Made by a program: the position numbers and the translations under genes. Shown here in pieces: positions 1 through 5,228 of a DNA stretch of 14,692 nt; position 1 is the stretch's first letter; each line of letters starts with the position of its first letter. The notes beneath the pieces are model-generated. The model had not been told where the DNA came from and did no database searches. It saw only the letters and a program-made list of their open reading frames with translations. The DNA is from Lachnospiraceae bacterium UBA1721 (GTDB taxonomy: Bacteria; Bacillota; Clostridia; Lachnospirales; Lachnospiraceae), in the NCBI GenBank assembly GCA_002317155.1, contig DCIR01000065.1, positions 1 through 14,692 of the forward strand. The letters are read 5' to 3'.

Positions 1-638
1 TCCCAGGTTTCACCCATACCGATGATTCCACCGGAGCATACATACATGCCCTCTTCCTTAACCATCTTAAGGGTCTCCATCTTCTGCTCATAGGTATGAG
101 TGGTACATATATTAGGGAAATTGCGCTTAGAGGTCTCAATGTTATGATGATAGCTTTTTACACCGGCCTCATGAAGTCTGTGCAGTTGCTCCTTAGAGAG
201 GAATCCCATAGATGCACATAATTCTATATTCTTGCACTGCTCATTCATGGTTTCATAAGCGTGAATCGCCTTGTCGAACTCCTCGCCTGTAAGCGCACGT
301 CCCGCTGTTACTATTGAGAATCTGTCCACACCTTCGCTCTCATTCAGCTTGCATGCCTCGACTATTTTTTCTTCGGGCAAAAAATCATATATCGCGCACT
401 CTGTATTGTGGTGCGCAGACTGAGCACAGTACTTGCAGTCTTCGGGACAACGTCCGCTTCTTCCGTTAATAATTGAGCACAAATCGATCTTTTTACCAAC
501 AAAGTGATCTCTGATTCTGTCAGCTCCCTCGCATAAATCATTCAAATCACAATTTATAAATACAGACAGATCATCTTCTCTGCCGATTCTTCTTCCGCCT
601 ATTATTTCTTCTGCAAGTGAAATCATATCAGTGCTCAT
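1..638 (-). CDS. bioB: Biotin synthase BioB, 3' end cut by the window edge
   Basis: This radical-SAM enzyme inserts sulfur into dethiobiotin in the last step of biotin synthesis. The first 212 residues are visible; the gene runs off the left edge, so there is no stop in the window. The SAM-cluster motif CPEDCKYC is present, with Cys64, Cys68 and Cys71. NGRSG precedes it, and SYHHNIETS and CSGGIIGMGET (Cys201) follow, all typical of BioB. Cys141 (LCASMG) and Cys201 match auxiliary-cluster ligands of E. coli BioB. The E. coli Cys97 position appears to be Ser108 (RFSIV). The ATG at 638 follows AAGGAG with a normal spacing. The gene starts 20 bases after the bioY stop, so the two are probably cotranscribed and share the upstream BirA operator. 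Identity is certain; the auxiliary cluster type is open. Confidence 0.97.
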   Translation of the reverse strand, partial: MSTDMISLAEEIIGGRRIGREDDLSVFINCDLNDLCEGADRIRDHFVGKKIDLCSIINGRSGRCPEDCKYCAQSAHHNTECAIYDFLPEEKIVEACKLNESEGVDRFSIVTAGRALTGEEFDKAIHAYETMNEQCKNIELCASMGFLSKEQLHRLHEAGVKSYHHNIETSKRNFPNICTTHTYEQKMETLKMVKEEGMYVCSGGIIGMGETW

Positions 639-658
639 GTCGTACTCCTTATATATTA

Positions 659-1267
659 TTAATTTGCGTTCTGCTTCTCTTTCGAATTTGCCTTCTTCTT
701 TCTCATCTCAGGCAGAAGTCCCGCTCTTGTAAGTGCGCTCCTTACTATTTTACCAAGTATTGACGCAATTACAATCTTACCTAAGTCAAATGGTATGAAA
801 GGATATACACATACCTTAAGGGCATTGCTCCAGGTATACTCAGCCACCTTAACAAACCATGCGGTACCGAATGCATATGCTACAACTGTACCAACCACCA
901 TACCTGCAGCGGTAATAAACACATTTGCCTTGGAAAGCTTAAGTGCCACACCACTGATGATTGCCATAAAAATAAAGCCTATAAGATATCCGCCTGTAGG
1001 TCCGAGAAGCTTACCCATTCCTCCTGAATACGCAGAAAAAACCGGAAGTCCTACTGCTCCGAGCATAAGATATACAAGATAACTTATTGTAGACTCACGT
1101 GCTCCAAGGAGATATACCGCAATATAAATCACAAGATTAGTAAGCGAAATCGGAATAGGTCCGATAGGAACCGACATTGGTCCGAATATACACATCAATG
1201 CTGCAAATAATGCACATGTTGTAATATCATAGATAATAAATTTCTTGGTTGAATACTTGCTGTTCAT
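659..1267 (-). CDS. bioY: Biotin ECF transporter substrate-binding subunit BioY
   Basis: BioY is the membrane S component that captures biotin for an energy-coupling-factor transporter. The 202 residues are the usual family length and very hydrophobic, consistent with about six membrane segments. The BioY signature GGMGKLLGPTGGYLIGF lies at residues 82-98, and PFIPFDLGKIV at 156-166 fits the conserved C-terminal loop and its Lys. The C-terminal tail is Lys-rich and probably cytoplasmic. The ECF module genes ecfA and ecfT are not in this window, which fits the use of a shared module encoded elsewhere. bioB follows after 20 bases. The start codon has only a weak, rather distant AAAGG upstream, and one GTTAAC half-site overlaps that region. 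A BirA operator and a good promoter precede the gene, so repression by biotin-charged BirA is expected. Confidence 0.95.
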   Translation of the reverse strand: MNSKYSTKKFIIYDITTCALFAALMCIFGPMSVPIGPIPISLTNLVIYIAVYLLGARESTISYLVYLMLGAVGLPVFSAYSGGMGKLLGPTGGYLIGFIFMAIISGVALKLSKANVFITAAGMVVGTVVAYAFGTAWFVKVAEYTWSNALKVCVYPFIPFDLGKIVIASILGKIVRSALTRAGLLPEMRKKKANSKEKQNAN

Positions 1268-1332
1268 AATAATTGTTAACCTTTCTCTTTTTCATGGTTG
1301 TTTATTCTCACGAAGCAAAAGTTAACATGAAA

Positions 1333-1381
1333 AGAGGTAATTGTCAACCTTGTCATTATTGGTAGGTTAACAATTACCTCT
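1333..1381. promoter_or_regulatory. BirA biotin-repressor operator of bioY-bioB
   Basis: The core is TTGTCAACC, 15 bases, then GGTTAACAA (1341-1349 and 1365-1373). This matches the known bacterial BirA operator pattern of two inverted nonamers 14-15 bases apart. The symmetry extends further, to 17-base arms (1333-1349 and 1365-1381) with a single mismatch. The site lies directly downstream of the -10 at 1385-1390, over the expected start of transcription, where a bound repressor would block initiation. As RNA the same arms would form a long stem followed by UUUU on the minus strand, so the element could also act as a terminator or attenuator; that second role is inference. Confidence 0.88.
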
Positions 1382-1384
1382 ATT

Positions 1385-1412
1385 ATTCTAAAACATATTA
1401 ATGCTATTTCAA
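1385..1412 (-). promoter_or_regulatory. Sigma-A-type promoter of bioY-bioB
   Basis: On the minus strand the sequence reads TTGAAA (1407-1412), a 16-base spacer, then TAGAAT (1385-1390); each hexamer matches 5 of 6 consensus bases. Transcription should start near 1378, inside the BirA operator, leaving a leader of about 110 bases before bioY. No other good promoter was seen between the PRPP synthetase stop and bioY. Confidence 0.7.
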
Positions 1413-1465
1413 AATCAGCTTATTTTTATAGGCGCCATTCATTCTATGAATCGCTTGCTCATCTT

Positions 1466-2653
1466 TTAGAGCTGCTCGCCGGCCTTGTACTTGGCTACGA
1501 TGCTCTGAATTCTCTCATTAGGATTGAGGAGATCTGAAATTGAGCAGTCATGATTAAGAGTATCAATAATATAAGCAATATACTTACTCATATCGCAGTT
1601 GATATACCACTCTCTTTCAAGAAGCTCAGGTGTCTGATAAATAAGGTTGGTAGTAAGAACTCTGGTAATAAGTCCCTTCTCATATGCCTCATCAAACTTC
1701 TCAAGTCCGCTGGTGAAAAGACCGAAGGTCGAGAATACGAAAATTCTGTTAGCCTTACGCTCCTTAAGAGCAGCTGCAACCTCAAGAACACTCTCACCTG
1801 ATGAAATCATATCATCAATGATAATCATATCCTTGCCTTCTACGCTTGTTCCGAGGAACTCGTGAGCAACGATAGGATTACGTCCGTTTACAATTCTGGT
1901 ATAGTCACGACGCTTGTAGAACATACCCATATCAAGGCCAAGAACGTTGGCAATATAGATTGCTCTGCCCATTCCGCCTTCATCAGGGCTGATAACCATC
2001 ATGTGGTCAGCGTCAATATTAAGTCCCTCATAATTCTTAAGAAGGCCCTTTATAAACTGGTAAGCAGGCTGAACTGTCTCGAATCCACTGAGAGGAATCG
2101 CATTCTGTACTCTGGGATCATGAGCATCGAAGGTGATGATGTTATCAACACCCATCTTTACCATTTCCTGAAGTGCCAATGCGCAGTCAAGTGATTCACG
2201 TGCAGTTCTCTTATGCTGACGGCTCTCATAGAGGAAAGGCATGATAACAGTAATTCTCCTGGCCTTACCACCTACAGCCGCAATAATTCTCTTAAGATCC
2301 TGGAAATGATCATCAGGAGACATATGATTCTCATGTCCGCAAAGTGAATATGTCTGAGAGTAGTTAAGTACATCTACGATCAAATACAGATCGGTACCTC
2401 TTACTGACTCAAGAATCTGTCCCTTTCCTTCACCTGAGCCAAATCTCGGAACCTTAGCTTCAAGAATATAAGTTCCACGCTGATATCCGGCGAATGCAAG
2501 TGATCCCTTGTGCTCACTCTCACGCTCTGCTCTCCACTTTACAAGATACTGATCTACTCTTTCAGCAAGAGGAGCAACACCCCTGAGAGCAATTATTCCC
2601 AACGAACCAACGGGAATGGTTTCAAGGTTTCTTTTTTCTTCACGGTTTGCCAT
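1466..2653 (-). CDS. prs: Ribose-phosphate pyrophosphokinase (PRPP synthetase), long divergent form
   Basis: The enzyme makes PRPP from ribose 5-phosphate and ATP for purine, pyrimidine, NAD, His and Trp synthesis. It has 395 residues against about 315 for classical Prs; the extra length is mainly in the first 100 residues. Recognisable landmarks are MPFLYESRQHKR (138-149, the ATP-binding RQDRK region, here RQHKR), FDAHDPRVQNAIP (175-187), SPDEGGMGRA (222-231), the flexible-loop KRR (247-249) and the PRPP-binding loop IIIDDMISSGES (277-288). The retained KRR and PRPP loop argue for an active enzyme. The gene begins 20 bases after the helicase-loader gene, with AGGAGA upstream of ATG, so it is probably the last gene of the replication operon. 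A regulatory or non-canonical PRPP-synthetase role is possible but not shown. Confidence 0.88.
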   Translation of the reverse strand: MANREEKRNLETIPVGSLGIIALRGVAPLAERVDQYLVKWRAERESEHKGSLAFAGYQRGTYILEAKVPRFGSGEGKGQILESVRGTDLYLIVDVLNYSQTYSLCGHENHMSPDDHFQDLKRIIAAVGGKARRITVIMPFLYESRQHKRTARESLDCALALQEMVKMGVDNIITFDAHDPRVQNAIPLSGFETVQPAYQFIKGLLKNYEGLNIDADHMMVISPDEGGMGRAIYIANVLGLDMGMFYKRRDYTRIVNGRNPIVAHEFLGTSVEGKDMIIIDDMISSGESVLEVAAALKERKANRIFVFSTFGLFTSGLEKFDEAYEKGLITRVLTTNLIYQTPELLEREWYINCDMSKYIAYIIDTLNHDCSISDLLNPNERIQSIVAKYKAGEQL

Positions 2654-2673
2654 TTGAAATAATCTCCTGTTTT

Positions 2674-3636
2674 CTATAATAGCTGACGTACATCGGGTCC
2701 TGACAACAAAATAAAATCGTAATTACCTGTAACTCTCGAAAGAGTTCTGTCTGAATATCTGTCTCTGATATCCTGCAACGAAAGATTCGTTGTAATAATT
2801 GTAGGATGATTGTGATTATGTCTCTCGCTGACAATTGTAAATAGTGACGAAGCCACAAAAGAATTAGTCAGCTCAGTACCGAGATCATCGATAATAAGCA
2901 ACTCACAATCGTACAGTTCTCGTGAAAACTCTGCCTTGCCTTCCCTGTCATTACCGAACTGATACTGCGCCATCGTATCAAAAAGCTGCGGTGCGCTCAT
3001 ATACAAAACCGAATGACAGTTTTCCAACAGCTCATGTGCAATACAGCATGCCAAGAAGCTTTTTCCAGTTCCAACTGTACCACAAAACACAAGGTTGCGA
3101 TAGTTTTTGCCGAAATCATCAACAAATTCCTTGCAAATTCTAACCGCAGATTGCAATCTAGTCAAGTCTTCACCCGTGCAATATTCATAAGAAAGTTTAG
3201 AAAAATTCTCTTTTTTCAACAAAGCCTTTATTCTGGACTGATCGTAGAGGATTTCCAGCTCTCTTTTTTTCAGGCAATGGCACTTTTCCTTATGGCCTGT
3301 AAGCCTGTTGATGAAGCCTGTATCCTGACAATCTACACAGGTATATACGGGTTCCAAATCTTCCTCATGATAGCCAATGCTCTCAAGCTCCGAGCGTCTT
3401 CTCACTCTCATCATCGCTATCTCATCAGCTATATCTTCAGCCTGCTGTGTTTTACCGTCCATAAGACTCTTCGCCTGCTGAACAGATAATGTAGCGATTC
3501 TGTTATCAAAAGCCTTCAGTGACGGAAGCTTTTTTTCTATAATATTTATTTTTTCTTCCGTGAGTCTACGATTGATATTACGTGTCTCTTCGTACTCACG
3601 CATCAATTCATCAAATTGCTCGTTAGTAAGTGCCAT
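2674..3636 (-). CDS. DnaI/DnaC-like AAA+ helicase loader
   Basis: The protein probably loads the replicative helicase DnaB/DnaC onto DNA, as DnaI does in Bacillus and DnaC in E. coli. The N-terminal 80 residues are charged and helical and would be the helicase-contacting region. A Cys cluster (Cys100, Cys103, Cys119, Cys121, with a nearby His120) resembles the zinc-binding part of DnaI. The AAA+ domain follows: Walker A GTVGTGKS at 186-193, Walker B LLIIDDLG at 246-253, sensor 1 TTNLS near 282-286, and a C-terminal DRTLSRV arginine segment near 296-302. The 320-residue length is close to DnaI. It lies 17 bases after the DnaD-like gene, with GGAG before its ATG, and is clearly cotranscribed with it. 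IstB-like transposase helpers share the fold, but no transposase is nearby. Confidence 0.9.
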   Translation of the reverse strand: MALTNEQFDELMREYEETRNINRRLTEEKINIIEKKLPSLKAFDNRIATLSVQQAKSLMDGKTQQAEDIADEIAMMRVRRRSELESIGYHEEDLEPVYTCVDCQDTGFINRLTGHKEKCHCLKKRELEILYDQSRIKALLKKENFSKLSYEYCTGEDLTRLQSAVRICKEFVDDFGKNYRNLVFCGTVGTGKSFLACCIAHELLENCHSVLYMSAPQLFDTMAQYQFGNDREGKAEFSRELYDCELLIIDDLGTELTNSFVASSLFTIVSERHNHNHPTIITTNLSLQDIRDRYSDRTLSRVTGNYDFILLSGPDVRQLL

Positions 3637-3653
3637 GCTCTGCTCCGTTACTG

Positions 3654-4916
3654 TCAGTTAATGAATACCTTCTTGGTCAATGCTTCATAATCGATATCGT
3701 TCTGCTGGAACTTACCAAATGTGCCTGCATTACCGCCGCCGTTTCTTCCGCCGGCCACCTGCGCTGATCCTGCTGAAGATGACTTCTTGTCAGACTCCTT
3801 CTTTTGGAAATCCTTGTCAAGCTTAACAATCTCTTCTGCATTTCGTACATTGCTCTTGCTCCAGCTGCTTAAGATTCCTTCAGCATACTGGAATCTATGG
3901 CTGTCTGTAGCAAGTACGGTTCTGTCACACGCATCCAGGATAACACTCTCTGAAAAACCATATTCAACAAGCCATCTGTTGATGTATTCCATCTCCTTCT
4001 CGGCAGGGCTTCCGCTCTTACCAAGTCTGTTCATTATAGTATATACAACCTTGTCATATCTGAGGCTGCTGCCTGTCGCCTGATTGACAGTGGTAATATT
4101 CTTTTCCTTCCATCCGATAGCTACCTTCTCAGCATATCTGAAGTCCTTCTTGCCCTTATCCGCGCAATACTGAAGCAGATAATCTACAAGGTCTTCTGAC
4201 ATTCCGAGTCCATCTGTGAAATAGCAAAGGGTCTGCAGATCATTCTGCGACAAAGGCTTTCCGAAATAAACCTCTGCCAACGATACAAGGGTGCATCCCT
4301 GTTTCTTGCTGAACTCCTGAAGCTCCTTCGCACTGTATGAAGGCTTCTCAACTATTGTAATAACCGGCTCTGTAGGAACAGGCTGCACAATCTGAGTAAT
4401 TGTAGCCGGAGCGACTTTACCTGTAGGCTGAACCGCACTTGCAACCGCCTGTGTGTTTTCTGCACTACCCTCACCCGCTACAACATTTGTCGCACCGCTT
4501 TCAGCTGCCACAACATTTTCTGCGCCACTTTCGATAGCGACTGCAGAAGGCTCCTTAACTGTTTTGCCTACTCTGACCTTCTTATGAGTAGCCTCGACAG
4601 AAGGGACCTTAGCCTCTCCGTTGCAGAGATTAACAAGGTGAACTCCGTTAAGAGTTCCCGCCTCATCATAATCAAGGGTAAGAAGACCCTTTTTCTCCCA
4701 GTACTTGAATGCACGCAGTACGTCCTTCTCAGTATGATTAAAGCGATCGGCAATATCCGAAACACTGGTCTCAAGATGCGCATTAAGCATACGTACAAGG
4801 TATAAATATACCTTGAGCTGTGCGTCATTCGCATCAGTCATATATTCATCTATAAAACGGTTGCTAACGATTGTAGCTCCGATATAACTATCCTGGTAAA
4901 CAACAAAACCTGCCAT
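3654..4916 (-). CDS. DnaD-like replication initiation protein with two DnaB/DnaD C-terminal domains
   Basis: This family remodels DNA and recruits the helicase loader during initiation and restart in Firmicutes. Residues 1-100 form a DnaD-type winged helix (ANDAQLKVYLYLVRM, then a SVSDIADRF helix-turn-helix). Residues 101-190 are a low-complexity Ala/Val/Glu linker. Two DDBH2 domains follow, near 193-280 and 287-365; both carry the family's Y-A-E-x(3)-G/I-W type motif (YAEKVAIGWKEKNI and YAEGILSSWSKSNV). A Gly/Ser-rich stretch leads to the C-terminal FGKFQQNDIDYEAL, typical of the family. The two-domain layout resembles B. subtilis DnaB more than DnaD (one domain), so naming it dnaB or dnaD would be a guess. 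ATG at 4916 has GGGGAG seven bases upstream. It heads the operon and lies just downstream of a DnaA-box cluster. Confidence 0.9.
   Translation of the reverse strand: MAGFVVYQDSYIGATIVSNRFIDEYMTDANDAQLKVYLYLVRMLNAHLETSVSDIADRFNHTEKDVLRAFKYWEKKGLLTLDYDEAGTLNGVHLVNLCNGEAKVPSVEATHKKVRVGKTVKEPSAVAIESGAENVVAAESGATNVVAGEGSAENTQAVASAVQPTGKVAPATITQIVQPVPTEPVITIVEKPSYSAKELQEFSKKQGCTLVSLAEVYFGKPLSQNDLQTLCYFTDGLGMSEDLVDYLLQYCADKGKKDFRYAEKVAIGWKEKNITTVNQATGSSLRYDKVVYTIMNRLGKSGSPAEKEMEYINRWLVEYGFSESVILDACDRTVLATDSHRFQYAEGILSSWSKSNVRNAEEIVKLDKDFQKKESDKKSSSAGSAQVAGGRNGGGNAGTFGKFQQNDIDYEALTKKVFIN
4449..4538 (-). repeat. Three imperfect 30-bp repeats in the DnaD-like linker
   Basis: Residues 127-156 of the DnaD-like protein read as three decapeptides, AIESGAENVV, AAESGATNVV and AGEGSAENTQ. 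They indicate local tandem duplication within a flexible linker between the winged helix and the first DDBH2 domain. Copies 1 and 2 are closest; copy 3 is degraded. Confidence 0.75.
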
Positions 4917-4969
4917 TGCAAAACTCCCCGCGTACCTTCATGTACCCTTTTAAATATTTAACCTTTTCA

Positions 4970-4997
4970 GTTATAACATAAGGGATTTTTTTGCGAA
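4970..4997 (-). promoter_or_regulatory. Candidate promoter of the DnaD-like/helicase-loader/prs operon
   Basis: On the minus strand TTCGCA (4992-4997, 4 of 6) is followed after 16 bases by TATAAC (4970-4975, 5 of 6). Transcription would start near 4963 and leave a leader of about 45 bases. The site lies between the DnaA-box cluster and the operon. The -35 is weak, so an activator or another start is possible. Confidence 0.45.
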
Positions 4998-5045
4998 ATG
5001 GACAAAATCACAGTACCACTTTTTCACTGCTTTATAGCACCCTTC

Positions 5046-5072
5046 TGTGGATAATGTGGATAATGTGGATAC
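5046..5072 (+). repeat. Three contiguous 9-bp direct repeats (TGTGGATAA)
   Basis: The 9-mer TGTGGATAA occurs three times with no gap; the last copy ends in C instead of A. Each copy is a complete DnaA box in complement orientation. The 9-base period puts successive boxes on different helix faces, unlike boxes spaced by about one helical turn. The arrangement is also iteron-like. Confidence 0.9.
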
Positions 5073-5084
5073 GAAAAAACACCC

Positions 5085-5130
5085 ATGTCATATTCGTTCC
5101 TGAAAAGCTTATAAATACATAATATGACAT
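5085..5130. repeat. 10-bp perfect inverted repeat within the DnaA-box cluster
   Basis: ATGTCATATT at 5085-5094 is mirrored by AATATGACAT at 5121-5130, with 26 bases between. It lies in the AT-rich spacer between the complement-orientation and direct-orientation DnaA boxes. It could be a repressor operator or a structural element; no known regulator consensus was recognised. Confidence 0.6.
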
Positions 5131-5165
5131 TTTGAGTCCAATAAAATCTTATCCACAGAACACGT

Positions 5166-5218
5166 AAAAATATCCACAGTTTAGGTAGTCATCAGAACAT
5201 CCTAAAATCTGTGGATAT
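5166..5218 (-). terminator. Rho-independent terminator of murC, built from two DnaA-like boxes
   Basis: Read on the minus strand, ATATCCACAG (5209-5218) pairs perfectly with CTGTGGATAT (5170-5179). A further six pairs form inside (5201-5206 with 5180-5185), beyond a two-base bulge. The loop has 15 bases and five T follow the stem. The hairpin begins 10 bases after the murC stop codon, exactly where a terminator is expected. The outer stem is an inverted pair of one-mismatch DnaA boxes. Confidence 0.75.
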
Positions 5219-5228
5219 TGTGGTTAAT

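Larger units (their letters stand above)
5046..5227. promoter_or_regulatory. DnaA-box cluster between murC and the replication operon
   Basis: Seven 9-mers match TTATCCACA or its complement with at most one change. Complement orientation: 5046-5054 and 5055-5063 (perfect), 5064-5072 (8/9), 5210-5218 (8/9) and 5219-5227 (8/9). Direct orientation: 5149-5157 (perfect) and 5170-5178 (8/9). The first three are contiguous head to tail, as are the last two. Three perfect matches within about 110 bases are far beyond chance. The spacer at 5073-5148 is AT-rich and contains a perfect 10-base inverted repeat. DnaA binding is the likely function: regulating the operon, titrating DnaA, or acting as a secondary origin-like site. 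dnaA and dnaN are not in this window, so a claim of oriC is not supported. The 312-base gap at 4917-5228 has no credible gene. Confidence 0.8.

Noticed and set aside
1391..1465. Separate terminator immediately after prs
   Set aside because: Only weak pairings (ATTCAT/ATGAAT and a GGCGCC palindrome) without a following U-tract were found.
3013..3489. Plus-strand open frame of 158 codons opposite the helicase-loader gene
   Set aside because: Antisense shadow of a well-supported AAA+ gene, with no recognisable domain or ribosome binding site.
2674..3636. IstB-type transposition helper
   Set aside because: Fold is similar, but there is no transposase or terminal repeat, and it is in an operon with a DnaD-like gene.
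4917..5228. Primary chromosomal origin oriC
   Set aside because: DnaA boxes and AT-rich sequence are present, but dnaA, dnaN and rpmH are absent and no DnaA-trio-like repeats were seen. A secondary DnaA-binding locus is the safer call.
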